Shown here piece after piece: positions 9,974 to 19,835 of a DNA stretch of 64,000 nt. Position 1 is the stretch's first letter; every line of letters starts with the position of its first letter. Made by a program: the position numbers and the translations under genes. Location: assembly GCA_016718875.1 (NCBI GenBank), contig JADKBL010000002.1:248001-312000 (forward strand), in the 5' to 3' direction. The stretch is from Bacteroidota bacterium (GTDB lineage: Bacteria > Bacteroidota > Bacteroidia > Bacteroidales > VadinHA17). Below the pieces are notes generated by a model. It was not told where the DNA came from. It ran no database searches and was given only the letters and a program-made list of their open reading frames with translations.

Positions 9974-12796
9974 CTACTTCCTCATCACAAAAATTACCGA
10001 TGGATCAACCGGATATCTCCCGAAGCGTTCTCCGTATATTGCAAGGCCTCCCGGAACTGACTCTTCTACTTCGAACCGGAGGGTGATCTTCCTGTCGGCT
10101 GCCTTCCTGAGTAATTCTACAGGGATTGAAGCTTTTATGAGATATCCAAATGACCCGGCCTCATTAAGTTGTTTGTTCTGAGGCTGGGAAAACCATGATA
10201 ATATACCACGATGATCAGCAGGATCATCATCAAGGAAAAAAGTGCCTGTCGATTCACCCTCTGCCATTATTCGTACTGAAGAAAAATGCTTCCTTGTATC
10301 GGTCATAGGATAGGCATTGGTATTCTGACTTGGGTCATTAGTTCCTTTTCCGAGCATATAATCACCTTCAGGAAGAGTGGCATCCTTCCTGTCTTTGCCG
10401 AATAGCTGTTTGGCCGACATCTCTGCAATAAAGGTGATGGATTCTGCATTGTCTGCAGACACTCCTTCCGGTATATCTATTTCATATTCAAAATACCCGT
10501 ATCCAGCTCCGTTAACTTTTAGGCCGTCAAGAACATTCCACTGCTTCTGGCTCCAGTTTTGAGATTTAAAGGATGATGGAGAAAAACGGACAACATTTAA
10601 CTTCTGTCCATTTTTATCTACTGATTCAAAACGTTTTGAAATTTTTTCTCCAATGTAAAAGGTGGTGAAATTCCTGTGGAGAATTCTTCCGGAGGCATCC
10701 TCTGTAATAACAGTTAATACTGCAAGACCTTGTTTATCAGGTATATTTATTGTTAATGGACTTATTTTAGCGGCATCCCATTTTTTATAAGGTACAGACA
10801 ATTCAGGTCCGTTCTGATTCCAGTAGTTACCAAACTTGTCCCAGCCGTAAAGAGTGGTTTTTATTAACACGGTACTTCCCAGATCGGCACCTGTCATAAA
10901 GGATGCAAAAAGAGGAAGCTGAACCGTTTCCAGCGGCTTGACTTCCCTGCAGAGAGGGCCATCAACAGAAATATATACATCGCTGTGAAGATCATTCAGT
11001 GTCATACCTGGTACAATATCCCCGAGGCCTGCATATTTGTCGCTCCTGTCATATTTGTAGTATCCGTTCCACTCGTTTATTACATCATGGTGCTCTGTAT
11101 ATAGCCAGCCGCAAATCTTGGGATGACTCCGGAACTCGTTCATCATCAGGTGATAATCCCAGCTCCAGTCTACATCACCAGTACTGCCGTTATATCCCCA
11201 TACATTGCCACATTCACTGTTGAAAAGAGGTTGTTCCCCTTGTGTACGGCCACCGATAAAGTTCCATTTTGATCCGGGACTGGTGTTTGCACATACCTCA
11301 TCAAGATGCTTTTTCCAGTCGTATCCCGGAATATATACATGCCAGCTGTTGACATCTGTTGCCACATGATCGTAATTGCAGGCAGAGTTATCTTCAACCA
11401 GTCGTGTCGGATCCAAAGCTTTAGCCTGCTTATATAAGCTCTCAACCCAGGCTTGCGTTTCAGGAAGGTAGAGCCTTTCTTTTTTTGGTTCTTTTTTCTC
11501 AGTGAATAATCCCCATGTTTCGTTAAACAGTACCCACTGGAAGATAGAAGGGTGGTTATAGTCTCTCTCTATCATTCCCTTCATGGCCACCAGATGTTCA
11601 TTCTGAGCCTCCTTACCTGGCTCTCCCCAGAAATTCGGAACATCGGCCATTATTAGCAGGCCCAGTTTGTCAGCCCAGTAAAGCTTACGGGGTATCTCTA
11701 CTTTAATATGTATTCTGTTGGTATTTAATCCTATACGTTTTGACCGAAGGATCTCTTCTTTCATGAATTCATCCGAGGGAAAGGTGTAGAAGCCATCAGG
11801 ATGATATGATTGGTCAAGACACATCTGAAGGTATATTGGTTTATTATTAAGGGCGATATATGGATAGCTGAGGCCGGGTAACCTCATTATGCTTATTTTT
11901 CTCATCCCGAAATAGCTTTGCACATTATCAACCTCAGCATTATTCTCAAGAATTCTTGCCTTTATATCATAGAGGAATGGATTATTGAGATCCCATAGCA
12001 TCATTTTTTCCACAGGAATCTGCATTGTAAGTTCATTTGTCCCTTTTTTGAATTTCTGGATTGTTACAGGTTTTGTCTGCCCTCCGTTCAGGAATGTTAT
12101 GCTTACAGCAGTATTAGAAGTGGCAGGCTGACTGGCAATTATTTTTACAGTAACTAATTGCTTATCAATATCAGGTGTGAAGTGGACAGTCCTTATGAAA
12201 TTGTTTCCGCGTGTTTCAAGATATACCGTTTGCCATATACCTTTAGCCTGACCATATCCCTGCTTTCCTTCAAGCTTATATGGAAAAGGGGAATCGTCAA
12301 CACGAACCACCAGTTGTTGTTTCTGTCCTCTATTAATGTAGGGTGTTAAATCAAACTCGAAAGGAGTATAACCGCCCTGAAAAGTGCCGAGTTTTTGGCC
12401 GTCGAGCCAGGCTGTTGTTATCCAGTCGCTTGCACCAAAGACTATGAAGACTTTCTTCCCATTCCATTCAGCAGGTACTTCAATTTTTCTGCTGTACCAG
12501 CCAATCTCTGCTTCATTATGTACCCCCGAGAGTTTTGATCCCCAGGGAAATGGAACCATAATTTTCTTATCAAACTTATCTGTGCTATTAAACCATTGTT
12601 CCCGTTCGCCTGCATTCAGCGCATCAAACCTGAAATCCCATATACCATTAAGATTTTGCCACATTTCCCTCTGAAAATCGGGTCTTGGATGTTCAGGAAG
12701 GGGAATGGCTTCCGGAGTTTGGCTATGGACTTCAAATTCTATACAATTGATTATTAGAAAAATGACAATGATTGAATAAAATAATAGTCTTTTCAT
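9974..12796 (-). CDS. Secreted glycoside hydrolase family 2 protein
   Basis: A 940-residue secreted enzyme of the beta-galactosidase / beta-glucuronidase type. A signal peptide is followed by a sugar-binding jelly roll (PRPDFQREMWQNLNGIWDF), an immunoglobulin-like domain and a TIM barrel. The acid/base Glu lies in FNETWG near residue 428 and the nucleophile is likely the Glu in FNSECGN near 529. A long C-terminal extension with beta-rich content follows. The substrate cannot be deduced; there is no SusC/SusD pair nearby, so it is not in an evident polysaccharide utilisation locus. Confidence 0.88.
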   Translation of the reverse strand: MKRLLFYSIIVIFLIINCIEFEVHSQTPEAIPLPEHPRPDFQREMWQNLNGIWDFRFDALNAGEREQWFNSTDKFDKKIMVPFPWGSKLSGVHNEAEIGWYSRKIEVPAEWNGKKVFIVFGASDWITTAWLDGQKLGTFQGGYTPFEFDLTPYINRGQKQQLVVRVDDSPFPYKLEGKQGYGQAKGIWQTVYLETRGNNFIRTVHFTPDIDKQLVTVKIIASQPATSNTAVSITFLNGGQTKPVTIQKFKKGTNELTMQIPVEKMMLWDLNNPFLYDIKARILENNAEVDNVQSYFGMRKISIMRLPGLSYPYIALNNKPIYLQMCLDQSYHPDGFYTFPSDEFMKEEILRSKRIGLNTNRIHIKVEIPRKLYWADKLGLLIMADVPNFWGEPGKEAQNEHLVAMKGMIERDYNHPSIFQWVLFNETWGLFTEKKEPKKERLYLPETQAWVESLYKQAKALDPTRLVEDNSACNYDHVATDVNSWHVYIPGYDWKKHLDEVCANTSPGSKWNFIGGRTQGEQPLFNSECGNVWGYNGSTGDVDWSWDYHLMMNEFRSHPKICGWLYTEHHDVINEWNGYYKYDRSDKYAGLGDIVPGMTLNDLHSDVYISVDGPLCREVKPLETVQLPLFASFMTGADLGSTVLIKTTLYGWDKFGNYWNQNGPELSVPYKKWDAAKISPLTINIPDKQGLAVLTVITEDASGRILHRNFTTFYIGEKISKRFESVDKNGQKLNVVRFSPSSFKSQNWSQKQWNVLDGLKVNGAGYGYFEYEIDIPEGVSADNAESITFIAEMSAKQLFGKDRKDATLPEGDYMLGKGTNDPSQNTNAYPMTDTRKHFSSVRIMAEGESTGTFFLDDDPADHRGILSWFSQPQNKQLNEAGSFGYLIKASIPVELLRKAADRKITLRFEVEESVPGGLAIYGERFGRYPVDPSVIFVMRK

Positions 12797-12833
12797 GATA
12801 CTGATTTTGAATAATTTTGCTGTTTTTTCCTTG

Positions 12834-12881
12834 GTGAGCCTTCGTGCCCTGGTGTCTTTGGCGCAAAGACACTAAGTTTCA
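12834..12881. repeat. Degenerate short tandem sequence, roughly 8-bp period
   Basis: Units such as CCTTGGTG, CCCTGGTG and TCTTTGGCG follow each other upstream of the GH2 gene. The region ends with a partly palindromic CTTTGGCGCAAAG. Period is irregular (8-10 bp), so this array is less regular than the others. Confidence 0.5.
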
Positions 12882-12923
12882 AATATGTTTTTAAAAAATG
12901 TAATTGCTTTGGCAAGATAATAT

Positions 12924-12965
12924 CTTTTCACTTTTATCTTTTTACTTTTGTCTTTTAACTTATGT
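12924..12965. repeat. Heptamer tandem array, CTTTTNN family
   Basis: Five consecutive 7-bp units share CTTTT and differ in the last two bases (CA, AT, TA, GT, AA); a degenerate sixth unit follows. It lies in the 268-bp gap between the divergent GH2 and mutS2 genes. Confidence 0.8.
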
Positions 12966-12977
12966 AAAAAATAATAA

Positions 12978-13009
12978 CATCCCCCTATCCCCCTTCAAAG
13001 GGGGAATCG
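12978..13009. repeat. Dispersed C-run/G-run palindromic repeat
   Basis: A divergent member of the family, with CCCCCTATCCCCC on one side and AAAGGGGGAAT on the other. It sits between two CTTTTNN heptamer arrays. Confidence 0.7.
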
Positions 13010-13021
13010 GAAAACCTATTA

Positions 13022-13063
13022 CTTTTGTCTTTTTACTTTTATCTTTTGTCTTTTATCTTAATA
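13022..13063. repeat. Heptamer tandem array directly upstream of mutS2
   Basis: Five 7-bp CTTTTNN units plus a degenerate CTTAATA end 1 bp before the mutS2 ATG. The array also creates a TACTTTTG match to the TAnnTTTG -7 box at 13020-13027, so the repeat may supply or mimic a promoter. Confidence 0.78.
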
Positions 13064-13064
13064 A

Positions 13065-15542
13065 ATGATTTACCCGGAAAATTTCGAAAACAAAATAGGT
13101 TTTGACAGGATCAGAAGTCTGCTGAAGGAAAAGTGCCTGAGCCCGATGGGGCTTGAAAAAGTTGACAGTATCAGGTTTCTGGATGATTTTGATCTGTTAT
13201 CTAAAGAATTATCAGCTACTTATGAATTTCAGCTGATTCTCACACTTGAAGATTTTTTTCCTTCGGAACACTATTATAAAATATCTGATTCACTCAACAA
13301 GATAAGGATCGAAGGTACTTTCCCTGAAGTACAGGAGGTATTTGATCTGAAGCGTTCTCTTGAGACCGTTAAGACAATACTGAATTTTTTCAGAGGAAAG
13401 GATGCTGTAAGATATCCTGTTCTGAGAGAGATGTGCAGCTCTGTTAAGACGTACCCTTATGTTCTTGAGGCAATTGACAGGATAATCGACAAGAAAGGAA
13501 TTATTAAGGATAATGCTTCACCCAGACTCCGGGATGTCCGATCCGAACTTATTGGAAAAAGCATCCAGGTATCAAAAAGACTGCATGCAATACTCAAACA
13601 GGCCCAGTCTGATGGTTTTGTTGAAGCTGACACCACTGTATCTGTCAGAAACGGAAGAGGTGTTATACCGGTAAGTGCATATGACAAGAGAAAAATCAGG
13701 GGACTGATACATGATCAGTCAGCTTCAGGTAAAACAGTTTTCATTGAACCTGAGGAGATTGTAGAGATGAACAATGATATTGTCGAGCTTGAATATGAGG
13801 AAAAAAGGGAGATAGTAAGGATCCTTACCGCATTTGCTGATAATATCAGGCCTTATATAGATGACCTTCTGGAAACAAATATATTTCTCGGTGATATTGA
13901 TTTTCTCAGAGCCAAAGCCATTCTAGGGAACAGGCTTCAGTCAATCAAGCCTGGCCTGAACAGTAAGCCGGTGATAATGTGGAAAAAGGCTATTCATCCT
14001 TTATTATTTCTCTCTTTTGAAAAAACACCCGGAAGGAAGGTTGTTCCGCTTGAAATGTTGCTTGATGAGAAGGATAGAATATTATTGATCTCAGGTCCGA
14101 ATGCCGGTGGTAAGTCGGTATGCCTGAAAACAGTAGGGCTACTTCAATATATGCTTCAGTGCGGACTTACAATTCCGGTAGCAGAGGGATCAGAGGCCGG
14201 TATTTTCAAAAAAATTCTGATAGATATAGGTGATGAGCAAAGTATTGATAATGATTTAAGTACATATAGCTCGCACCTTATTAACATGAAGTTTTTTGTT
14301 AAAAACGGTGATAATAAAACTCTTGTCCTGATTGATGAATTTGGTACCGGAACAGAGCCGATGCTGGGAGGATCAATTGCAGAAGCTATTCTGGGTGAAC
14401 TTAACAGGAAGGAAGTCTTCGGAGTAATTACTACTCATTATACAAATCTTAAGCATTTTGCCTCACTGACCTCTGGCGTTGTAAATGGTGCAATGGCTTT
14501 TGATAATCATCTTATGCAGCCTCTGTTTCAGTTAAATATCGGAAAGCCAGGAAGTTCTTTTGCCTTTGAAATTGCACGAAAAATAGGCTTGCCTGAAGAG
14601 ATACTTTCAGCTGCTTCCGAGAAAGCAGGCGTTAAGAATATAAACTATGACCGTCATTTGAAAGACATTGCCCGTGACAAGCGATACTGGGAGATGAAAC
14701 GGCAGAGTATCAGGCAGCAGGAAAAACGTCTCGAAGAATTGATGTCTGAATACGAAAATGAGCTGGCTGGAGCAAAGAGTCTTCGCAAGGAGATAATAAC
14801 CAAAGCAAAGGATGAAGCCCAGAAACTGCTTGGTGAATCGAACAGGATGATTGAAAATACTATCAGGCAGATTAAGGAATCGCAGGCAGAAAAGGAAAAG
14901 ACTAAGGAGATCAGGCAACAGTTAGAAGAATTTAAAGATGTTGTGGAAGAGGAAGTTAAGCCGGTTGTGACTCCAACGGAACAGAAGATTGCAATTTTAA
15001 ATTCGAAAGCGAACAAGTTAAGAAGGGAGAAAGAACCTGATAAGGAAGTTGTTAAACCTGAAGAAAAGAACCTTCCGTTTATGAAAGGTGATGCAGTGAG
15101 GATGACTGATACAATGGCTGCCGGAGAAATAATTTCTATAAAAGGGAAGAAAGCTGAAATAGAGACCGGTACATTAAGATTTACTGTTTCTCTTGACAGG
15201 ATTGAAAGGATTACCCGTTCCGAATTAAAGAAAAGCCTGAGGTCGAATATGCCTGTTAGGGAAAATGACCCGGAGATTGTGCAGCGTAATATTCATTTCA
15301 AGCCAGAGATCGACATTCGCGGAGTGAGAGGAGAGGAGGCGGTAAACCAGGTTCGCGACCTGATTGATAATGCACTTATTGTAAGACACAGACATCTGCG
15401 AATACTTCATGGGAAAGGAAATGGTATTCTAAGGCAGCTTGTCCGTGAATACCTTGCCACATGCGGAGTTGTAAAGAGTTTCCGCGATGAGCATGTCGAA
15501 TTCGGAGGATCAGGAATTACTGTTGTTGAGATGGATTTTTAG
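13065..15542 (+). CDS. mutS2: MutS2 family endonuclease/ATPase
   Basis: MutS2 is a MutS homologue without the mismatch-recognition domain; in characterised species it suppresses homologous recombination or rescues stalled ribosomes. The core and clamp region is followed by the ATPase with Walker A GPNAGGKSVC near residue 344 and Walker B LVLIDEFGTGTEP near 422, a long charged coiled coil (about 530-640), a KOW-like segment, and a C-terminal Smr nuclease domain (IDIRGVRGEEA, LHGKGNGILR). The length of 825 residues is in the family range. Its stop overlaps the 3' end of the convergent sialidase-like gene by 26 bp. Confidence 0.95.
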   Translation: MIYPENFENKIGFDRIRSLLKEKCLSPMGLEKVDSIRFLDDFDLLSKELSATYEFQLILTLEDFFPSEHYYKISDSLNKIRIEGTFPEVQEVFDLKRSLETVKTILNFFRGKDAVRYPVLREMCSSVKTYPYVLEAIDRIIDKKGIIKDNASPRLRDVRSELIGKSIQVSKRLHAILKQAQSDGFVEADTTVSVRNGRGVIPVSAYDKRKIRGLIHDQSASGKTVFIEPEEIVEMNNDIVELEYEEKREIVRILTAFADNIRPYIDDLLETNIFLGDIDFLRAKAILGNRLQSIKPGLNSKPVIMWKKAIHPLLFLSFEKTPGRKVVPLEMLLDEKDRILLISGPNAGGKSVCLKTVGLLQYMLQCGLTIPVAEGSEAGIFKKILIDIGDEQSIDNDLSTYSSHLINMKFFVKNGDNKTLVLIDEFGTGTEPMLGGSIAEAILGELNRKEVFGVITTHYTNLKHFASLTSGVVNGAMAFDNHLMQPLFQLNIGKPGSSFAFEIARKIGLPEEILSAASEKAGVKNINYDRHLKDIARDKRYWEMKRQSIRQQEKRLEELMSEYENELAGAKSLRKEIITKAKDEAQKLLGESNRMIENTIRQIKESQAEKEKTKEIRQQLEEFKDVVEEEVKPVVTPTEQKIAILNSKANKLRREKEPDKEVVKPEEKNLPFMKGDAVRMTDTMAAGEIISIKGKKAEIETGTLRFTVSLDRIERITRSELKKSLRSNMPVRENDPEIVQRNIHFKPEIDIRGVRGEEAVNQVRDLIDNALIVRHRHLRILHGKGNGILRQLVREYLATCGVVKSFRDEHVEFGGSGITVVEMDF

Positions 15543-16726
15543 AAATCATCCTGTTGCTCAGTTTCCTGAAATTCTTAATCCTGTGGAATGTCAGGAAATT
15601 AGCATCATGAAAGTTGGCAGCACCGGATAATCCGTCATCAAATGCTGTTCTGGAAACATAAATGATGTCATTGCCCTCAAATTGCCAGTCGATATACTGA
15701 AAACCATGTTTTTTTTTCATCAGGATTGTAAAGCAGCAGCTTATTTACTTTCCAGTTGAAAAGATCTTTTGAACTTTTTAGAACAAGCATATTTCGAACG
15801 GAGCTTGGATCCCTGTCTGTAAGCTTTTCAGGAATCATATTGGAAATTGTCCAGTAAAGTCCTGATTTTTCATCATATCTGATGGAAAATTTTCTTGCAC
15901 CTCCCACAAAGTCAAAAAATCCATTTGAGGAGTCAAAGGAGGCTGTCTTCCCATCATCGCTGATTTTTACAATTGCAGCCATGTCGTGACCTTTTTCTGC
16001 TGTTGCAACTCGCAGGATATCAACTATTTTTCCATCAGGATCTACAACTGCATTACCCTCAAGCCACCCTCTGAAGTTTCCCTTCAGGTATGACTGATCA
16101 TATTGAAGAAAATTTGAATTTTGCCAGTTGTCTGCATTCAGCAAATCTGCTTCAACAGGAGCTGAAATTATCATTGCACTGTACCTTTTGCCCCATTCCT
16201 CAGTGTCTGATTTTGCATATTCAACAGCTCTCCATATTCTCCCCTTATGAATTATCATTGGCATCGGTGCTGTATGATATTCACCTTCACGTAATAATCC
16301 GGTTTTGCTGTCATCTGGTTCACTCCATGTTTCACCATTGTCATAAGATCTTCGTATAATAAGGTTTCCATGATGTTTCCAGGTTCCCATAATGTACAGG
16401 TTGTTATCATGCACAAAAAGGTTGGACCAGAATTGCCCGTTGATCTGAGAAATTTTCTTCCATGTTTTTCCCTTATCTTCTGACCGGAATACAGATGTCA
16501 GTGCCCTTTGAAACTCCGTGCTTCCCGGACCAAAATGATCATGGGAAGCTACATATGATCCGTCCTGCATAATCGCTATGCTAGGGATCCAATGTATATT
16601 TTTGAAGAAGGATCACTATAGTCAATGACTGTGCCGGAACCTTTTCATATTGTGCTGTTGAATCAACCAATAAGTTGATTATCAGTAGAAAAATACACAA
16701 AATTTAGCAGATATAATTTTTTTCAT
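15517..16726 (-). pseudogene. Secreted Asp-box (BNR) sialidase-like protein, multiply frameshifted
   Basis: The largest open part (minus strand 16570-15677) holds two Asp boxes, SEDKGKTW and SYDNGETW, of a six-bladed propeller as in exo-sialidases. The start ATG at 16726 opens a signal peptide that breaks at a five-T run (16689-16693). Further breaks lie near 16628-16631, at a C run (16584-16586) and at a nine-A run (15709-15717, one base too many). Three added bases and one removed base give a single 403-residue frame with a normal signal peptide and C-terminus (QYIDWQFEGNDIIYVSRT). Either the gene is decaying or this stretch has sequencing indels. Substrate unknown. Confidence 0.75.
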
Positions 16727-16730
16727 AGTC

Positions 16731-17009
16731 CTAACCAAACTTATATTGTTTTTTTATAGGTTTTATAACATTCCAGGTGCATTTCAGTCCCTCGCTGAAT
16801 ATTACAAGGTCTCCTTTGCCAAACTTTACCGTTTTGCCGTTAACAGGAGTAACTTCTACTTCGCCTTCAAGAAGATAACAAGTCTCTTTTTCATCATATT
16901 CCCATGCGAAGACAGAAGTTTCTTTTTTCCATATCGGCCATGAGTCCACTCCAAGCTTTTCAAGCTTTTCTTCAGTTGGTTTTTCAACATGTATCATTTC
17001 AAAAATCAT
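16731..17009 (-). CDS. Small cupin domain protein
   Basis: A cupin barrel of about 92 residues of the DUF861/EutQ-like type, with the segments CYLLEGEVEV and FGKGDLVIF typical of this group. It has no signal peptide and no obvious His-rich metal site, so it may bind a small ligand or act as a folding module. ATG at 17009 or 16997 are both plausible starts; the frame is open further upstream, but without family-like sequence. It is divergent from the isoaspartyl peptidase gene, 49 bp away, and ends 4 bp before the sialidase-like gene on the same strand. Confidence 0.75.
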   Translation of the reverse strand: MIFEMIHVEKPTEEKLEKLGVDSWPIWKKETSVFAWEYDEKETCYLLEGEVEVTPVNGKTVKFGKGDLVIFSEGLKCTWNVIKPIKKQYKFG

Positions 17010-17058
17010 TAATATTGTGTAGCAACTTTTCAAATAGTAACTTCAAAAATAAAATCAG

Positions 17059-18063
17059 ATGAAATTACGAATTTCAATTTTAATCGGATTAATCGCTTCC
17101 TCTCTTTTAATTGAATCATGTATAAATAAAACTCAATTATCTGTAAAACAGTCTGTTGATAATAAATCCAGGCAGGAATGGGCAATTGTGATTCACGGAG
17201 GGGCAGGGGCAATGTCCACTGAAAATCTTACTCCTGAACTCAAAAATGAGTATATGACTGCGCTTACTGCAGCACTCGAAACGGGGAAGAAGACACTTAT
17301 TGAAGGTGGATCCGCTCTGGATGCGGTAGAGAAGACTATTCGTGTAATGGAGGATAATCCTCTTTTCAATGCGGGTAAGGGTGCTGTTTTTACACATGAT
17401 GGCCGTAATGAACTGGATGCTTCAATAATGGATGGTTCGAATCTGGCAGCTGGTTCAGTTGCCGGAGTCACAGATATCAGAAATCCAATTACAGCAGCCA
17501 GAACAGTAATGACGAGTTCACCTCATGTGATGCTTACGGGTGCAGGTGCCTCACAATTTGCAAAAGAACAGGGACTTGAAATAGTTTCTCCATCATATTT
17601 TTATACCGACAGGAGATTTAATGAATTGCAGGAAGTGATTAAGAGGGACAAAAACGGTACAGTAGGGTGCTGTGCCCTTGATAAAAACGGAAATCTGGCA
17701 GCAGGAACATCAACAGGGGGAATGACAAACAAGAAATACAACAGGATAGGTGATGCTCCTATAATCGGTGCAGGTACATATGCAAACAACAATACCTGTG
17801 CTGTTTCTGCAACTGGTCATGGTGAATTTTTTATCCGATGGACTGTTGCTCATGATATCTCAGCACTGATGGAATACAAGGGACTTTCTCTTAAGGAGGC
17901 CTCAGAACTTGTTGTTAATGATAAGCTTGTAAAGGCAGGCGGAAGCGGAGGGGTAATATGTGTTGATAAATCCGGCAATATATCAATGCCATTTAATTCA
18001 AAAGGTATGTTTCGCGGCTTTGCGACAGCGAACAGAAAAGAAGAAGTATTTGTTTATAGGTAG
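17059..18063 (+). CDS. Isoaspartyl peptidase / plant-type L-asparaginase, lipoprotein
   Basis: An N-terminal nucleophile hydrolase that removes isoaspartyl residues or hydrolyses asparagine. The signal peptide ends LLIESC, so it is probably a periplasmic lipoprotein. The precursor is cleaved before the Thr in DKNGTVGCC, which becomes the N-terminal nucleophile; the second Thr of GGMTNK and the glycine-rich HGGAGA and GNPLFNAGKGAV-like segments are also present. The length of 334 residues fits the family. Confidence 0.92.
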   Translation: MKLRISILIGLIASSLLIESCINKTQLSVKQSVDNKSRQEWAIVIHGGAGAMSTENLTPELKNEYMTALTAALETGKKTLIEGGSALDAVEKTIRVMEDNPLFNAGKGAVFTHDGRNELDASIMDGSNLAAGSVAGVTDIRNPITAARTVMTSSPHVMLTGAGASQFAKEQGLEIVSPSYFYTDRRFNELQEVIKRDKNGTVGCCALDKNGNLAAGTSTGGMTNKKYNRIGDAPIIGAGTYANNNTCAVSATGHGEFFIRWTVAHDISALMEYKGLSLKEASELVVNDKLVKAGGSGGVICVDKSGNISMPFNSKGMFRGFATANRKEEVFVYR

Positions 18064-18069
18064 GAAGCC

Positions 18070-18109
18070 GAGTTGAGATAGGGAGACTGGGTGTTGGGGT
18101 GATGGGTTG
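18070..18109. repeat. Octamer tandem array, GACTGGG family
   Basis: Five 8-bp units (GAGTTGAG, ATAGGGAG, ACTGGGTG, TTGGGGTG, ATGGGTTG) follow the isoaspartyl peptidase stop. Read on the other strand this resembles the TCTCCCAG array at 56240. Confidence 0.65.
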
Positions 18110-18126
18110 ATCAGGAAATACTTAAT

Positions 18127-18158
18127 AAAAAAGAGGCGGAAATTGTTCCGTCTCTCTT
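18127..18158. terminator. Bidirectional intrinsic terminator between convergent genes
   Basis: A 10-bp stem (AGAGGCGGAA with TTCCGTCTCT, one G-U pair) closes a 4-base ATTG loop. On the minus strand it is followed by six T, and on the plus strand by CTTT. It separates the isoaspartyl peptidase gene from the convergent DUF4097-like gene. Confidence 0.75.
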
Positions 18159-18169
18159 TGTATTCTGAG

Positions 18170-18197
18170 GCCTGTCGCCTTACGCCTTACGCCTTCT
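18170..18197. repeat. Heptamer tandem array, GCCTNNN family
   Basis: Four 7-bp units (GCCTGTC, GCCTTAC, GCCTTAC, GCCTTCT). The last overlaps the stop codon of the adjacent minus-strand gene. Confidence 0.75.
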
Positions 18198-19278
18198 ATT
18201 GATATAACCTTACTGTCCCGTATGATGCATCAATTTTTACTTTAGCCTTGGGAGAATCTTCTTTACCAATGACTCCCGATATCTCAGTAGAGTTATTCTC
18301 TACAATACGTCTATTGAATTTGAAGTTGTCCTCGTTGTATTTCAATCCACCGTACCTGACATGACCATCCAGTTCATAACTGGCATTATCCGCAATTCCA
18401 AGCTTTACGCCCATGTATCTTACTGCCACATCAACCGATTCGAAATCAGCTGGTATGCTCTCGATGGAGAATGATCCGTAACTTCCTTCATATCTGAGTT
18501 TTGTGGCGAGGGTTCCTACATTTACATCAGAATATCCGTTATCAAGATCAAGGTTTCTGATTCTTTGAATTTTGATATTATCATACTTGCTTTCACCCAC
18601 AACCGAACTTGTTTCTCCAAGAGCCAGCTTTGAATATCTGCTGTCGAGCAGGATAGCGGTGCTTTTGTTTATTTCCATATTGCCTGTGTACCTTATATTA
18701 AGTGCAAGCCATCCGGTTTCTTCAATAGATCCCTTTCCATATGCCAGGTTAAGGCTGTTCCATGGTTTCTCATTTCCTCTGGTTAACTTACCTGCGGTGA
18801 TATTACCATATTTTATATCAAGGTTAACAAGACCTGCCAGTTCATTGATTTTAGTGTTCCCGTACCTGTTTGCGAGCTTAAGTGCAGTTTTTGAAGGCAT
18901 TTTAACATTATAGTCTATGCTGAATTTCTTCGATTCGCCACCCCATCCGGTGAAACTGAATTTATCGTCAATAACAGTTCTTGCAAGAATCAGATTACCA
19001 TCTTCCGTGAATTGTACATCGATGAAGCTGATAAGTTTTTCAGCCTTCTCTTTACTGGGTAATTCAACTGTTACTTTAACATCGATCACTATCTGGTTAT
19101 TATCCCAGCTTGCGATTACCACATCACCATACCTGTTGTTTATCTCAAGGGTTGTATTCGGCCCCGGAGTGTACTCCTTGTGGAACTCTTTAACTGCCTC
19201 TTCCGCCATGGTGATGAGGGGGAAGAAGAGAAGAGTCGCTATAAGGAGCGATCCTGTTTTATAATGTAATTTTTTCAT
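18196..19278 (-). CDS. Secreted DUF4097-like putative adhesin / beta-helix protein
   Basis: A signal peptide (to LITMAEEA) precedes a beta-rich protein with many repeated short strands of the form NRYGD/NRYGN/DSRYSK, as in the DUF4097 head-GIN family. These predicted beta-helix proteins are usually found with anti-sigma genes and have unknown function. ATG at 19278 is preferred over 19287 because the signal peptide then starts with MKKL. The gene overlaps the upstream anti-sigma-like gene by about 20 bp, so it is translationally coupled and part of the sigma operon. Confidence 0.72.
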   Translation of the reverse strand: MKKLHYKTGSLLIATLLFFPLITMAEEAVKEFHKEYTPGPNTTLEINNRYGDVVIASWDNNQIVIDVKVTVELPSKEKAEKLISFIDVQFTEDGNLILARTVIDDKFSFTGWGGESKKFSIDYNVKMPSKTALKLANRYGNTKINELAGLVNLDIKYGNITAGKLTRGNEKPWNSLNLAYGKGSIEETGWLALNIRYTGNMEINKSTAILLDSRYSKLALGETSSVVGESKYDNIKIQRIRNLDLDNGYSDVNVGTLATKLRYEGSYGSFSIESIPADFESVDVAVRYMGVKLGIADNASYELDGHVRYGGLKYNEDNFKFNRRIVENNSTEISGVIGKEDSPKAKVKIDASYGTVRLYQ

Positions 19279-19822
19279 TTTCCTCAATATTAGTGTTGTC
19301 TTTCCTGATTGCTTTTAATTGTTCTACTATGATTGTCATGACTTCAAGTTTCGTCTGGTAGTGCTCTATCATTGCACTGATAATGCGCTCGTCATTCGGA
19401 TTGGCTTTCAGTTCTTTCTGAAGGGAAACGTATACTGAATCCATGCTTTTAAGCTCACTGATAAGCATCTCCTTCTGTTCGGGGCTATTCTGAATATCGG
19501 TATTTACTATTTCATCCTGCATAAGGTTAACCTGGTGGATGTAATAATTCTCTACCTCCTTGTATTGGGGTGATACCTGTCCCAGTGACATTCTTCTGCT
19601 GTCCGGTCTTATAAAATGATCCCAGGTCCATAATGATGAGAGTGTTACAAGCAGGGTAACAACTGCTGCTCTCAGCAGATATGGAACAATACTTCGCTTA
19701 ACTGATCTGGCCTGTCTTCTGAGTTCAAGCTTTACGCTGAATCTTTCGAAGTGACCCTCTTCCGGTTCCTGGTCATCCCAGAAGTTCCTGCTGTTGTTGA
19801 CTACTTCCTCTATAGTTTTCAT
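19259..19822 (-). CDS. Putative anti-sigma factor, single-pass membrane protein
   Basis: A 187-residue protein with a charged cytoplasmic N-terminus of about 45 residues, one transmembrane segment (LLRAAVVTLLVTLSSLW) and a helical, probably periplasmic C-terminus. No CHCC zinc motif is seen. Position between an ECF sigma gene and a DUF4097-like gene is the main reason for the anti-sigma call; sequence alone would not prove it. The C-terminal helices may sense an envelope signal. Confidence 0.6.
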   Translation of the reverse strand: MKTIEEVVNNSRNFWDDQEPEEGHFERFSVKLELRRQARSVKRSIVPYLLRAAVVTLLVTLSSLWTWDHFIRPDSRRMSLGQVSPQYKEVENYYIHQVNLMQDEIVNTDIQNSPEQKEMLISELKSMDSVYVSLQKELKANPNDERIISAMIEHYQTKLEVMTIIVEQLKAIRKDNTNIEENEKITL

Positions 19823-19835
19823 ACCTGCATATTTT

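Noticed and set aside
15677..16570. Treating the sialidase-like open frame as a complete short gene starting at 16570
   Set aside because: A signal peptide and family-like sequence continue upstream in other frames and downstream in a third, so the short frame is only a fragment.
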